Counted from the first letter of the stretch, positions 49,530-58,984 are shown. The stretch: 64,000 nucleotides of DNA from Psychromonas sp. L1A2 (GCF_009828855.1 NZ_WUAG01000002.1:124001-188000), one strand, 5' to 3'. The notes: generated from the letters alone by a model not told the origin. Program-made: numbers and translations.

Positions 49530-50570
49530 GTGAGCAACCAAAAAACCTCTTTAAGCTATAAAGACGCTGGTGTTGATATTGACGCAGGTACAGCATTAGT
49601 TGAACGTATTAAAGGTGTAGCAAAACGCACTAAACGTCCTGAAGTAATGGGCGGACTTGGTGGTTTTGGCGCTTTATGTCAACTACCAACAGGTTATAAA
49701 GAGCCATTATTAGTTGCAGGTACTGATGGTGTAGGCACAAAATTACGTTTAGCCATTGACCTTAAAAAGCATGATACGGTTGGTATTGATCTTGTTGCTA
49801 TGTGCGTGAACGACTTAATCGTTCAAGGTGCAGAGCCACTATTTTTCCTAGACTATTACGCAACAGGTAAATTAGATGTTGATGTAGCTGCAGATGTTGT
49901 GACAGGTATTGGTGAAGGTTGTTTATTATCAAACTGTTCATTGATCGGTGGCGAAACAGCTGAAATGCCAGGCATGTATGAAGGTGACGATTACGATATC
50001 GCTGGTTTCTGTGTTGGTGTTGTTGAAAAATCAGAAGTGATCGACGGTACTAAAGTTGCTGCTGGCGATGCTTTAATCGCTGTTGCTTCAAGTGGTCCTC
50101 ACTCAAACGGTTACTCACTCGTTCGTAAAATTTTAGAAGTGTCAAAAGCAGATACAAGTGCACCCTTTGGTGATTCAACTCTAGGCGATACGTTATTAAC
50201 GCCAACTAAAATCTACGTTAAATCTACATTAGAATTAATCAAAAACTGTCCTGTACATGCTATTTCACATATTACTGGTGGCGGTTTCTGGGAAAATATT
50301 CCTCGTGTATTACCCGCTGGCAGCAAAGCAGTTGTTGATGGTAAGAGCTGGGAATGGCCTGCTATTTTCAACTGGTTACAAGAAAATGGTAACGTTGAAA
50401 CAGAAGAAATGTACCGCACATTTAACTGTGGTGTTGGCCTAATGATTGTTGTTCCTGCTGCTGAAAAAGAAAAAGCAGTTGAGATCTTAAATGCACAAGG
50501 TGAAAACGCTTGGGTATTAGGTCATATCGAAGACGCAGCTGAAGGTGAATCTCAAGTAGAGATCAAATAA
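49530..50570 (+). CDS. purM: Phosphoribosylformylglycinamidine cyclo-ligase
   Basis: A 346-residue AIR synthetase, step five of purine synthesis. [39 protein letters not shown] and [12 protein letters not shown] are PurM landmarks. The start is GTG at 49530: GTGGGGA lies six bases upstream, and [14 protein letters not shown] aligns with the E. coli start, whereas upstream Met codons give unrelated sequence. It leads purMN. A weak dyad at 49488-49505 is not a convincing PurR site. Confidence 0.96.
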   Translation: MSNQKTSLSYKDAGVDIDAGTALVERIKGVAKRTKRPEVMGGLGGFGALCQLPTGYKEPLLVAGTDGVGTKLRLAIDLKKHDTVGIDLVAMCVNDLIVQGAEPLFFLDYYATGKLDVDVAADVVTGIGEGCLLSNCSLIGGETAEMPGMYEGDDYDIAGFCVGVVEKSEVIDGTKVAAGDALIAVASSGPHSNGYSLVRKILEVSKADTSAPFGDSTLGDTLLTPTKIYVKSTLELIKNCPVHAISHITGGGFWENIPRVLPAGSKAVVDGKSWEWPAIFNWLQENGNVETEEMYRTFNCGVGLMIVVPAAEKEKAVEILNAQGENAWVLGHIEDAAEGESQVEIK

Positions 50571-50574
50571 TACA

Positions 50575-51228
50575 ATGACGACTAAAAAGATAGTTGTACT
50601 TATTTCAGGAAGCGGCAGTAACCTGCAAGCACTAATGGATAAGTTACATAAACAGCAAATAAATGATCAACAAGTCGAAATTGTTGCTGTGATCAGCAAT
50701 AAAGCAGATGCGTTTGGATTACAACGTGCTAGTGAAGCAAATATTCCTGCTATCTTAGTTGAAAGTAAAGGTGTTGGATCGCGTGAGCAATACGATGCTT
50801 TATTAGCAACTGAATTAGAGAAGTTACAACCGGATCTTATTTTATTAGCAGGGTTTATGCGTATTTTAACCTCTGATTTTGTTAATCAATATCAAGGTAA
50901 AATGCTTAACATTCACCCGTCTTTGTTACCAAAATATCCAGGTGTTAACACACATCAACGTGCTATTGATGCCGGTGATAAAGAGCATGGTGCAACGGTA
51001 CACTTTGTTACGCCAGAGCTTGATAGTGGTCCAACAGTATTACAAGCTAAAGTGCCTATTTTCTCTGAAGATAGTGCACAAGATTTAACAGAACGAGTGT
51101 TAACGCAAGAGCATCAAATATATGCTCTTGCCGCCTCTTGGTTTGTTAGTGGTCGTTTAAATATGCAGGGTCAGTTTGCCTATTTAGATAATAAACAGTT
51201 AGACGAGTTTGGTTACGCTGCTGATTAA
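50575..51228 (+). CDS. purN: Phosphoribosylglycinamide formyltransferase
   Basis: A 217-residue enzyme that formylates GAR with 10-formyl-THF. VLISGSGSNLQAL, the catalytic Asn/His in MLNIHPSLLPKYPG and the Asp in TPELDSGP are present. It lies four bases after purM, with a strong terminator following, so the operon is purMN. Confidence 0.96.
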   Translation: MTTKKIVVLISGSGSNLQALMDKLHKQQINDQQVEIVAVISNKADAFGLQRASEANIPAILVESKGVGSREQYDALLATELEKLQPDLILLAGFMRILTSDFVNQYQGKMLNIHPSLLPKYPGVNTHQRAIDAGDKEHGATVHFVTPELDSGPTVLQAKVPIFSEDSAQDLTERVLTQEHQIYALAASWFVSGRLNMQGQFAYLDNKQLDEFGYAAD

Positions 51229-51273
51229 CCAATCACTATCATTATATTCAATAAGTTGTAATGAATATAAGAT

Positions 51274-51303
51274 AAAAAAACCGAAGCTTGCTTCGGTTTT
51301 TTA
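51274..51303 (+). terminator. Intrinsic terminator of purMN
   Basis: AAAAAACCGAAGC-TT-GCTTCGGTTTTTT lies about 45 bases after the purN stop. Confidence 0.92.
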
Positions 51304-51320
51304 TTGCCTATTTTTAAGTA

Positions 51321-51387
51321 ATACCGATTATATTAAATAAGTTATTTTAACAAGTATAATAGATAACTTAATTAGTGTGATTGGTAT
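51321..51387 (+). repeat. 67-bp deletion derivative of MITE family A
   Basis: It begins ATACCGATTATATTAAATAA and ends AATTAGTGTGATTGGTAT. It matches the reverse complement of 952-1018, including the same internal deletion, and lies between purN and lrgB. Confidence 0.8.
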
Positions 51388-51428
51388 AATGATTGATTTT
51401 GCTATAAATCTTTAAAATAATCCTAAAA

Positions 51429-52109
51429 TTATACAATAAGCCATTGGTAAAGAATGGGCATAATCAGCGCAGATAATATTGCACACACAATTAAAGCGAT
51501 AGAAGAAAAAGCACCAGCTTCTTCGTTATCTTCTAAAATTTTAGCCGTACCTAGTGCATGAGAAGCACAACCAATAGCGACACCAATTGCCTGTTGATCC
51601 TTTACTTTACATAATCTTAAAAAAGGTAAACCAATACTGGCACCAATAATACCTGCAAAAATAACCATAGCAGCGGTCAAGGAAACGATGCCATTTAAGT
51701 TTGAGCTAATCTCCATCGCAATAGGTGTTGTAACAGACTGTCCAGCAAAAGAAGCCGCTGTAATTAAATCAGCACCTAGCAAAGGCATAATATAAAAAGC
51801 ACAGGTAAAGGCCACAAAAACTGCGAGTAAACAACTGGTTAGAATAAACTTTAAACGCGACCTAATCACTTTTAATTGTAAATACAGTGGCACCGCTAAC
51901 GCGACAATAGCAGGCTCTAAAAATGCAGTAATGAGTGACGTGCCCTGTTGATACTCAGCAAAAGGTATATCTAATAGAAGTAACGTTAAAATTAAACTGA
52001 GTATGGTTAATAGAACAGGATTTAATAACCCGCTTGGTTTTAAGCTATATAGTTTTTTAGCTAAAAAGAACAATAATAAGGTAACCGGTGTAGCAATATA
52101 AACAAACAT
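51429..52109 (-). CDS. LrgB/CidB-family membrane protein
   Basis: A 226-residue protein with six or seven membrane segments. LITAASFAGQSVTTPIAMEIS and IGCASHALGTAKI are the signature of the LrgB/YohK family. These proteins pair with LrgA holin-like partners and are linked to murein hydrolase control and to pyruvate or glycolate export. The start overlaps the lrgA-type stop by one base, so they are coupled. Confidence 0.9.
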   Translation of the reverse strand: MFVYIATPVTLLLFFLAKKLYSLKPSGLLNPVLLTILSLILTLLLLDIPFAEYQQGTSLITAFLEPAIVALAVPLYLQLKVIRSRLKFILTSCLLAVFVAFTCAFYIMPLLGADLITAASFAGQSVTTPIAMEISSNLNGIVSLTAAMVIFAGIIGASIGLPFLRLCKVKDQQAIGVAIGCASHALGTAKILEDNEEAGAFSSIALIVCAILSALIMPILYQWLIV

Positions 52110-52612
52110 TATCCTTCCTCTCTAGTTAACCATTGATAACAATGACCGACCATAAATAACGTCAACAATGTAGTAAAAAATAATGAGAATACAATCACTA
52201 ACCAGTGTTCGGCAATCAATTCAAAATAATTAATCAAACCAACTCCGATAGGGATAAATAATAAAGCTAAATATTTTAAGAATAAATTCCCAGTAAACTC
52301 TATCCAATTTAATTTAATAATGCCTAATGAGAGTGCTACAAATAACATCAACATACCCAATATTGAAGCAGGAAAAGTACTGCCAAAATAACTAGTAATC
52401 ATTCTAGCCATTGATAAAAATAACATGATAATCAATAAACCTAATGCTAGCTGTAAAGTATTTTTCACCAAAGTTGCTATTTTCTGCTTTTTTGTAAACA
52501 TTATATTTTCAGTATATTCTGATTTATCGACTTGTTCATTTTTTTCAAGATGAATTTTACCAGTAGATGTTTGTGAGTGTCGGTTATTAGATCTTTTCGA
52601 AGGCTGCTTCAT
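52109..52612 (-). CDS. LrgA/CidA-family holin-like membrane protein
   Basis: A 167-residue protein with four hydrophobic helices from about residue 50, including FGSTFPASILGMLMLFVAL, the LrgA/YohJ signature. The first 37 residues are polar and low-complexity. The ATG at 52501 (MFTKKQK) would give the usual family length of about 130, and neither start has a strong ribosome site. It forms a two-gene unit with the LrgB-type gene. Confidence 0.85.
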   Translation of the reverse strand: MKQPSKRSNNRHSQTSTGKIHLEKNEQVDKSEYTENIMFTKKQKIATLVKNTLQLALGLLIIMLFLSMARMITSYFGSTFPASILGMLMLFVALSLGIIKLNWIEFTGNLFLKYLALLFIPIGVGLINYFELIAEHWLVIVFSLFFTTLLTLFMVGHCYQWLTREEG

Positions 52613-52698
52613 GATATCAATTCAACTCAATTAAGTGAGCTGTTATTATAGCAACTTACATCCTCAGTGTTAAAAGCTATTATAACTAAGTGTCTATT

Positions 52699-53592
52699 AT
52701 GAATTTATCTTTACAACAATTTATTACCGAAAGCCGCAACCAAGCAAGTGCGGATATTGATACCTTATCAACATTAGCTATGCTTACTATTATTAATAAC
52801 GAAGACAAAAAAGTCGCTACTGCCGTAGAAGCAATCCTCCCTAACATTGCGCTGGCAGTGGATGCTATTCAGTCTGCTTTTAGTGTAGACGGACGTTTAT
52901 TATATTGTGGAGCAGGAACGTCTGGGCGCTTAGGCATTTTAGATGCAAGTGAATGTCCTCCTACTTTTGGTAGTCCAGCCGAACAAGTGGTTGGGTTAAT
53001 TGCCGGTGGCAAGCCAGCTATTTTAAAAGCGGTTGAAAATGCAGAAGATAATACTCGAGCAGGTCAACAAGACTTACAGAATATCCAGTTAAATGATAAA
53101 GATATTGTTGTGGGTATTGCAGCCAGTGGACGTACACCCTATGTGATTGGCGCAATGCAATATGCAAAAGATCTAGGTTGTACTGTTGTCAGTCTTTGTT
53201 GTAACAACAATAGTGAAATGGCAAATATTGCTGATATCAAATTAGATGTCATTGTTGGACCCGAAGTTGTGACAGGATCTTCAAGAATGAAGGCGGGCAC
53301 CGCGCAAAAAATGGTACTGAATATGCTTACGACAGGTTCTATGATTAAAAATGGTAAAGTCTTTGGTAACCTAATGGTTGATGTGCAAGCAACCAATGAA
53401 AAGTTAATAGAAAGACAAAAGAAAATAATAATGGAAGCAACAGAGTGCTCCCGAGAAGTCGCAGAAGTAGCATTAAAAGAATCTGGGAATCATTGTAAAA
53501 CTGCCATTGTCATGATTTTAACGGGTACTAATGCCGAACAATCAAGAAGTAGCTTACAGCAACATAAAGGCTTTATAAGACAATGCATTTAA
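52699..53592 (+). CDS. murQ: N-acetylmuramic acid 6-phosphate etherase
   Basis: A 297-residue SIS-domain enzyme that cleaves the lactyl ether of MurNAc-6-phosphate during cell-wall recycling. [19 protein letters not shown] carries the catalytic Glu, [16 protein letters not shown] is the SIS phosphate site, and [19 protein letters not shown] follows. The ATG at 52699 aligns with E. coli MurQ; a GTG at 52690 would add three residues. No murP or anmK neighbour is present. The gene is complete, with a large repeat array downstream. Confidence 0.95.
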   Translation: MNLSLQQFITESRNQASADIDTLSTLAMLTIINNEDKKVATAVEAILPNIALAVDAIQSAFSVDGRLLYCGAGTSGRLGILDASECPPTFGSPAEQVVGLIAGGKPAILKAVENAEDNTRAGQQDLQNIQLNDKDIVVGIAASGRTPYVIGAMQYAKDLGCTVVSLCCNNNSEMANIADIKLDVIVGPEVVTGSSRMKAGTAQKMVLNMLTTGSMIKNGKVFGNLMVDVQATNEKLIERQKKIIMEATECSREVAEVALKESGNHCKTAIVMILTGTNAEQSRSSLQQHKGFIRQCI

Positions 53593-53910
53593 CAACAATG
53601 TTATTTAGCACTCGATTCAATGCAATTTAGCAATAAAAATCTTTTATCTAATATTCTTCTTCCTATCTTTGTTGTTAATTCGTTTTTGTGTTTTGCAAGG
53701 TTTCAAAAATAAAAAACGACTACGAAGTCACGAAGAAAACGAAGGAAGACAAGAAAAAATAACAAGGAGATTAAACAATAAGCGCTTTTTTTCTAACCTT
53801 CTTTTCCCTTCCTGTCTTCGTGGTTAATTCGTCTTTTTATTTAAAAAGGTTTTAAAAATAAAAAATGACCACGAAGCCGCTGCGCTGCACGAAGAACACG
53901 AAGGAAGATA

Positions 53911-54071
53911 ATACCAAAAAAATTAATAAGGTGATCATTCTTGCTGGTTAAAATCCCCCCTAACTGCGTTGTAAGTTTTGAAGTGAGAACAACTATCTCC
54001 TACAACTCACGCCTTATTAGTGTTAATTTTTCCTGCGCAATCTCTAAACACTTATTTAATTCCATTGGTAT
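53911..54071 (+). repeat. MITE family B, array copy 1
   Basis: A full 161-bp copy with ends ATACCAA and TTGGTAT, inserted in R after GAAGATA. It differs from the next two copies at a few positions (AAAAAATTAATAAG at the left end). Confidence 0.9.
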
Positions 54072-54230
54072 AAGCAAAAATAACAAGATGATTAAACAAT
54101 AAGCGCCTTTTTCTAACCTCCTTTGCCCTTCCTGTCTTCGTGGTTAATTCGTCTTTTTATTTAAAAAAGTTTTAAAAATAAAAAATGACCACGAAGTCGC
54201 TGCGCTGCACGAAGAACACGTAGGAAGATA

Positions 54231-54391
54231 ATACCAACAGAATTAATAAGGTGATCATTCTTGCTGATTAAAATTACCCCTAACTGCGTTGTAAGTTTTG
54301 AAGTGAGAACAACTATCTCCTACAACTCACGCCTTATTCGTGTTAATTTTTCCTGCGCAATCTCTGAACACTTATTTAATTCCATTGGTAT
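54231..54391 (+). repeat. MITE family B, array copy 2
   Basis: A full 161-bp copy at exactly the same position within the host repeat as copies 1 and 3, showing that it spread by duplication of the compound unit rather than by independent insertion. Confidence 0.92.
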
Positions 54392-54550
54392 AAGCAAAAA
54401 TAACAAGATGATTAAACAATAAGCGCCTTTTTCTAACCTTCTTTACCCTTCGAGTCTTCGTGGTTAATTCGTCTTTTTATTTAAAAAGGTTTTAAAAATA
54501 AAAAATGACCACGAAGTCGCTGCGCTACACGAAGAACACGAAGGAAGATA

Positions 54551-54711
54551 ATACCAACAGAATTAATAAGGTGATCATTCTTGCTGATTAAAACCACCCC
54601 TAACTGCGTTGTAAGTTTTGAAGTGAGAACAACTATCTCCTACAACTCACGCCTTATTCGTGTTAATTTTTCCTGCGCAATCTCTGAACACTTATTTAAT
54701 TCCATTGGTAT
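54551..54711 (+). repeat. MITE family B, array copy 3
   Basis: A full 161-bp copy, 320 bases after copy 2 and nearly identical to it. The following R4-R5 junction lacks an element. Confidence 0.92.
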
Positions 54712-55072
54712 AAGCAAAAATAACAAGATGATTAAACAATAAGCGCCTTTTTCTAACCTTCTTTACCCTTCGAGTCTTCGTGGTTAATTCGTCTTTTTAT
54801 TTAAAAAGGTTTTAAAAATAAAAAATGACCACGAAGTCGCTGCGCTGCACGAAGAACACGAAGGAAGACAAGGAAAAATGACAAGGCGATTAAACAATAA
54901 ACGTCTTTTATCTAACCTTATTTTCCCTTCGAGTCTTCATGGTTAATTCGTCTTTTTATTTAAAAAGGTTTCAAAAATAAAAAACGACCACGAAGCCGCT
55001 GCGCTGTACGAAGAACACGAAGGAAGATAAGCAAAAATAACAAGCAATCACTAAATCGCCTTAATATATAAA

Positions 55073-55107
55073 AAAGGCAAAAAAAAACCGTTCGGTTAGT
55101 GAACTGT
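55073..55107 (-). terminator. Probable terminator of galU
   Basis: On the reverse strand, a weak stem (ACaGTTC and GAACgGT) is followed by nine T residues, about 45 bases past the galU stop. Confidence 0.55.
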
Positions 55108-55152
55108 TTTAGATAAATAAGCGATTGCACTTATCACTTGAATTCAAGATGC

Positions 55153-55980
55153 TTATTCTTCGTATAAATTTTCATAAACAAAATTTGTCGCTTCTATGTA
55201 ACCAGGTACACTACCGCAATCAAAACGTTTACCTTTGAATTTATAAGCCAATACACAACCAGATTTAGCTTGTGCTAATAGCGCATCGGTAATTTGTATT
55301 TCACCTGCTTTGCCTGGTTTTGTGTTTTTCAAAATATCAAAGATATCTGGAGTTAAAATATAACGGCCAATAATGGCAAGGTTACTTGGTGCTGTACCTG
55401 GCGCTGGTTTCTCAACCATATCATCAACACGATAAATATCATCTCTGATAACAGAACCTTTGATTACACCATATTTATGAATTTCATCTTCAGGCACTTC
55501 TTCAACAGCAACAATTGAACAACGGAATTGTTCATATAAAGCAACCATCTGCTTTAATACGCCATCACCTTCTTGATTAATACACAAGTCATCAGCTAAT
55601 ACGACAGCAAATGGTTGATCGCCGATCAACTCTTGACCTACCAAAATAGCATGCCCTAAACCTTTCATCTGACGTTGACGGATGAAAGAGAACGTTGCTG
55701 TATCCATAATTTTACGAATATCTTTTAACTTTTCTTCTTTTGGCGTGCCACTGATTTCTTTTTCTAATTCATAGTTATGGTCAAAATGATCAGAGATAGA
55801 ATGCTTACCTCGTCCAACCACAATACCCATACCCGTCATGCCAGCTTCAATTGCTTCATCAACCCCAAATTCAATCAAAGGTTTGTTAACAAGCGGCATC
55901 ATCTCTTTTGGCATAGACTTAGTTGCAGGAAGAAAACGCGTACCGTAACCTGCTGCTGGAAATAAACATTTTTTAATCAT
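55153..55980 (-). CDS. galU: UTP-glucose-1-phosphate uridylyltransferase
   Basis: A 275-residue nucleotidyltransferase making UDP-glucose for LPS, osmoprotectant and capsule synthesis. FPAAGYGTRFLPATKSMPKEM is the UTP-binding loop with the activating Lys, followed by LADDLC with a metal Asp and VEKPAPGTAPSNLAIIGRY. It is somewhat shorter than E. coli GalU, as in GtaB-like forms, but no conserved region is missing. It is monocistronic. Confidence 0.94.
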   Translation of the reverse strand: MIKKCLFPAAGYGTRFLPATKSMPKEMMPLVNKPLIEFGVDEAIEAGMTGMGIVVGRGKHSISDHFDHNYELEKEISGTPKEEKLKDIRKIMDTATFSFIRQRQMKGLGHAILVGQELIGDQPFAVVLADDLCINQEGDGVLKQMVALYEQFRCSIVAVEEVPEDEIHKYGVIKGSVIRDDIYRVDDMVEKPAPGTAPSNLAIIGRYILTPDIFDILKNTKPGKAGEIQITDALLAQAKSGCVLAYKFKGKRFDCGSVPGYIEATNFVYENLYEE

Positions 55981-56078
55981 AATCCCTCACTTAATGAATA
56001 CATTTACTTGATTTAAATCTACTTTATCACTCTTTTATGGATAAAACACCTAACATAATAGCGTGATAATTTAAAAAC

Positions 56079-56951
56079 CTAGCTTCTTGTTCGAGTAACA
56101 CGACGACGTTCGCCGGCTTTACGATGTTGATTATGTTTCTTAACCGCACGACGAATTCTCGCTTGAGGGTTAGTCACTTTATTGGTTTCAACACGGACTT
56201 TAGTCTCTGTTTCACGTGGCATGTCCACTAATTTACGTAAATAATTTACTTCTTTTAATGTGAGTTCCTGCCAACCGCCCTGTGGTAATTGATTATTTAG
56301 AATAATATTACCGTAACGCACACGCATTAAACGGCTAACCTGAAGACCTTGGCTTTCCCATAAACGACGTACTTCACGAGTACGACCTTCAGTCAATACA
56401 ACATGGAACCAACGGTTAATACCTTCGCCGCCATGTTCTTTAATATCTAAGAATTTTGCTTCACCATCTTCAAGTTGCACGCCCATGCGTAAACGGTTTA
56501 GAATAGCTTCTGTTACATCACCAAAAACACGTACAGCATATTCACGTTCAACTTGCTGACTTGGGTGCATCATTTTATTAGCGAATTCACCATCTGTTGT
56601 AAACAGTAATAACCCTGATGTATTAATATCCAAACGACCGATAGAGATCCAACGTGAACCTTTTAAGACAGGTAAACGATCAAATACGGTTTTACGCCCT
56701 TCTTCATCACTACGAGTACAAACTTCACCTTCTGGTTTGTTGTAAGCTAAAATACGACATACAACACTCTCTGCTGCTTGGTATTTTACAACATGTCCAT
56801 CAACACGAATAACTTGTTCTTGTGTTACGCGTTCACCTAACTCAACAATTTTACCATCAAGACTTACACGTCCTTCTGCAATCACTGTTTCCATTTTACG
56901 GCGAGAACCTAATCCAGCACGGGCTAATACTTTTTGTAATTTTTCACTCAT
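56079..56951 (-). CDS. rluB: 23S rRNA pseudouridine 2605 synthase
   Basis: A 290-residue enzyme. The N-terminal S4 RNA-binding domain ([18 protein letters not shown]) precedes the catalytic domain with [17 protein letters not shown], whose Asp attacks uridine. [15 protein letters not shown] is the RsuA/RluB-type motif and the basic C-terminal tail is RluB-like. I chose the ATG at 56951, with AAGGAA six bases upstream, over a GTG eight codons earlier. It sits next to yciO-rnm-trp as in enteric bacteria. Confidence 0.94.
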   Translation of the reverse strand: MSEKLQKVLARAGLGSRRKMETVIAEGRVSLDGKIVELGERVTQEQVIRVDGHVVKYQAAESVVCRILAYNKPEGEVCTRSDEEGRKTVFDRLPVLKGSRWISIGRLDINTSGLLLFTTDGEFANKMMHPSQQVEREYAVRVFGDVTEAILNRLRMGVQLEDGEAKFLDIKEHGGEGINRWFHVVLTEGRTREVRRLWESQGLQVSRLMRVRYGNIILNNQLPQGGWQELTLKEVNYLRKLVDMPRETETKVRVETNKVTNPQARIRRAVKKHNQHRKAGERRRVTRTRS

Positions 56952-57122
56952 TTTCTTTTCCTTTGGGTAATTCACATTATGCCAACTGCACTTTTTACTA
57001 CGCTAAACATAAAAGCGACTGTGCATACATTTTCATTTTTGTTACTTACTTTGCTAACGGTGTTGCTAGCGACTTATCTAGAAATGACCATTCAATCTTA
57101 AATTAAACAGTTTTTTCAATTT

Positions 57123-57743
57123 TTATTGGAATGGGCTTAAATCGCCCGCTCCTTCTCTGACGATAACGACTTCATCATCAGATAAATCAATCACGGTCGT
57201 TGGTGACTCCCCGAGATATCCACCATTAAGAATCAAATCAACTTGATTCTCTAATAGGTCTCTAATCTCTTCAGGATCAAATTCTGTACTGGTTTTGCCA
57301 GGTAAAATAAGACTGGTTGTCATTAACGGCGTTGTTAACTCTTCTAATAACGCTAATGCAATTGCATTATCTGGAATACGAATACCAATAGTACGTTTGC
57401 TTGGGTTCATTAAACGTTTAGGTAAATCTTTAGTCGATTTAAAAATAAAGGTATACGGCCCAGGCGTATTACTTTTCAACATACGATAAGCACTATTATC
57501 AACGCGTGCGTAGACTGCAATTTCAGCAAGATCTTTACACACTAACGTGAAATTATGCTTCTTATCTATTTTTCTTATATGGCAAATACGTTCTAACGCA
57601 TTTTTATCATCGATTGCACAACCTAATGCATAACCAGAATCGGTAGGATAAATAATTACTCCACCTTTCTCGATTATTTCAGCAGCCTGTTTCATCAAAC
57701 GCTTTTGTGGGTTTTCAGGGTGAACATAAAAAAACTGACTCAT
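57123..57743 (-). CDS. yciO: YciO, Sua5/YrdC family protein
   Basis: A 206-residue member of the Sua5/YrdC/YciO fold that binds dsRNA and nucleotide in relatives making threonylcarbamoyl-AMP. GGVIIYPTDSGYALGCAID, FTLVCKDL and PGPYTFIFKS are present; the YciO subgroup's own reaction is not settled. It lies 59 bases after rnm on the same strand. Confidence 0.93.
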   Translation of the reverse strand: MSQFFYVHPENPQKRLMKQAAEIIEKGGVIIYPTDSGYALGCAIDDKNALERICHIRKIDKKHNFTLVCKDLAEIAVYARVDNSAYRMLKSNTPGPYTFIFKSTKDLPKRLMNPSKRTIGIRIPDNAIALALLEELTTPLMTTSLILPGKTSTEFDPEEIRDLLENQVDLILNGGYLGESPTTVIDLSDDEVVIVREGAGDLSPFQ

Positions 57744-57802
57744 AATTCTCTTCTACTGTTAATGATGGCTGTGCTTATCTTTTATAAAAATACGTTACTT
57801 AA

Positions 57803-58648
57803 TCAAGCCGATTGGCAAGCAGGCCAATTATGCCAAATTGGCTGGCAAATATCAGGTAAAAATAAACTTTTTCCTAAATCACGCCAACGTCCAACAAAAT
57901 GAAAGTCACTCCCCTGTGAAGCCATTAAGCCATATTCTTTACTCCACATCCCTAGTTGTAAGCGCATTTGTGGTGATTGCTGTCCGATAGCCACTTCCAT
58001 TGCATCGCCATCGGCGGCTTTAAAGGTGATTAATAATTTTCTTAACCATTTATTCGATAAGCTGTAAGCATCTGGGTGAGCGAGTATTGCTTGACCACCA
58101 GCGGCATGAATGACAGCTATCGCATCAGCTAAATCGACCCAATCATGAGGAACATAACCGGTATTACCACGGCTTAAGTATTTATCGAATACTTTAGGGA
58201 AAGTAGGAGCAACACCAATCTCAACGAGATACCGAGCAAAATGAGCTCGTGTAATGGCACCATCACCCGCTAAGGCCTTTGCCCCTTCATAGACATTCTC
58301 TATATTAGCTTTCGCTAAACGTCTGCCCATTTCAATAGCACGCTGCTCACGTTTATCTTTCTGAATTTCAATTAACTCGACTAATGCAGGATGTGTAGGA
58401 TCGATATTTAATCCAACCACATGGATTTCGTGATTCAACCAATTAGTGGTCACTTCAATACCATTAATTAATTGCAGTTTTAAATCATTGTCTTGAATAT
58501 ACTGTGTCGCTTCAACTAATCCATCGACCGTGTCGTGATCAGTAATGGCTAATAAATGAACTTGTCTGTTTTCAGCACGTTGCACTAATTCGCTGGGTGT
58601 GAGTTGTCCATCTGAGGCTTTCGTGTGAGAATGAAGATCGATTAACAT
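57803..58648 (-). CDS. rnm: PHP-family 5'-3' exoribonuclease/phosphatase (YciV)
   Basis: A 281-residue PHP-domain metal phosphoesterase. DLHSHTKASDGQLTP, ITDHDTVDGL, ILAHPDAY and GSDFHFVG supply the His/Asp metal ligands. The E. coli homologue (YciV/Rnm, formerly TrpH) acts on 3',5'-bisphosphonucleotides and matures the 5' ends of rRNA. The start at 58648 has AGGAT four bases upstream; upstream codons lack similarity. It is divergent from the trp operon. Confidence 0.93.
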   Translation of the reverse strand: MLIDLHSHTKASDGQLTPSELVQRAENRQVHLLAITDHDTVDGLVEATQYIQDNDLKLQLINGIEVTTNWLNHEIHVVGLNIDPTHPALVELIEIQKDKREQRAIEMGRRLAKANIENVYEGAKALAGDGAITRAHFARYLVEIGVAPTFPKVFDKYLSRGNTGYVPHDWVDLADAIAVIHAAGGQAILAHPDAYSLSNKWLRKLLITFKAADGDAMEVAIGQQSPQMRLQLGMWSKEYGLMASQGSDFHFVGRWRDLGKSLFLPDICQPIWHNWPACQSA

Positions 58649-58667
58649 GAATATCCTAAAAATAACC

Positions 58668-58717
58668 TTGACATTAGGACCAGAATGCAAAAAAATAAGT
58701 CCTAATTAATACGGGAC
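58668..58717 (+). promoter_or_regulatory. Candidate trp promoter and operator
   Basis: TTGACA at 58668-58673 could be a -35 box with an A/T-rich -10 (AAAAAT at 58691-58696, 17 bases spacing). A partial dyad, GTCCTAATTAATACGGGAC at 58699-58717, keeps CTAnTTAA of the E. coli TrpR operator core. The match is incomplete. Confidence 0.35.
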
Positions 58718-58726
58718 GCATAATAT

Positions 58727-58780
58727 ATGATTTTTAATACAATTACTCTTAAAGATTCTTGGTGGCACTCATTCTCATAA
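58727..58780 (+). CDS. trpL: trp operon leader peptide
   Basis: A 17-residue peptide, MIFNTITLKDSWWHSFS, with tandem Trp codons TGG TGG at 58760-58765. Stalling there when charged tRNA-Trp is low would keep the ribosome on the 5' arm (CTCATT, 58768-58773) and free GCGAGC (58781-58786) to pair with GCTCGC (58833-58838), preventing the terminator. Its placement upstream of an attenuator and trpE makes it the leader peptide. Confidence 0.85.
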   Translation: MIFNTITLKDSWWHSFS

Positions 58781-58856
58781 GCGAGCAATGAGGTTTTTGT
58801 ATATTTAATTTTCCCAGAAAACCAATTTTAAAGCTCGCATATTGCGGGCTTTTTTC
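58768..58856 (+). promoter_or_regulatory. trp transcription attenuator
   Basis: Hairpin 1-2 is CTCATT (58768-58773) with AATGAG (58787-58792). The antiterminator pairs GCGAGC (58781-58786) with GCTCGC (58833-58838). The terminator pairs AAAGCTCGC with GCGGGCTTT (58830-58852) and ends in six T. The three mutually exclusive pairings follow the classical Trp attenuation scheme. Confidence 0.85.
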
Positions 58857-58894
58857 ATATTTGGAACAAACAAAAAATAAACAGGTAGGCGACA

Positions 58895-58948
58895 ATGACC
58901 ATTTTATACACAGTCTTTAATTGGCGATGGCAAATAAAACAACAATAA
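58895..58948 (+). CDS. Second Trp-containing mini-ORF upstream of trpE
   Basis: A 17-codon frame, MTILYTVFNWRWQIKQQ, has AGG sites (AGGTAGG, 58883-58889) just before the ATG and two Trp codons separated by one (TGG CGA TGG, 58922-58930). It lies after the attenuator and 36 bases before trpE. No terminator follows it. It could be a second regulatory peptide or chance. Confidence 0.4.
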   Translation: MTILYTVFNWRWQIKQQ

Positions 58949-58984
58949 AACCCATTTGCTCATAATATTATTAAGGACTTAAAC

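Larger units (their letters stand above)
53628..55043. repeat. Compound tandem repeat array (host repeat R plus MITE B)
   Basis: Six copies of a host repeat R of about 158 bp are arranged R0-R1-M-R2-M-R3-M-R4-R5, where M is the 161-bp MITE. TTAAACAATAA anchors fall at 53771, 54092, 54412, 54732 and 54890, giving periods of 321, 320, 320 and 158. R contains CTTCGTGGTTAATTCG facing GACCACGAAG and a CGAAGAACACGAAGGAAG arm, so it is itself partly palindromic. R0 and R5 are the most diverged. The array fills the murQ-galU gap and no gene is seen. Confidence 0.9.

Noticed and set aside
53628..55043. Possible CRISPR array
   Set aside because: The repeated units are about 158 and 161 bp and occur in tandem with no short unique spacers; there are no cas genes in the window.
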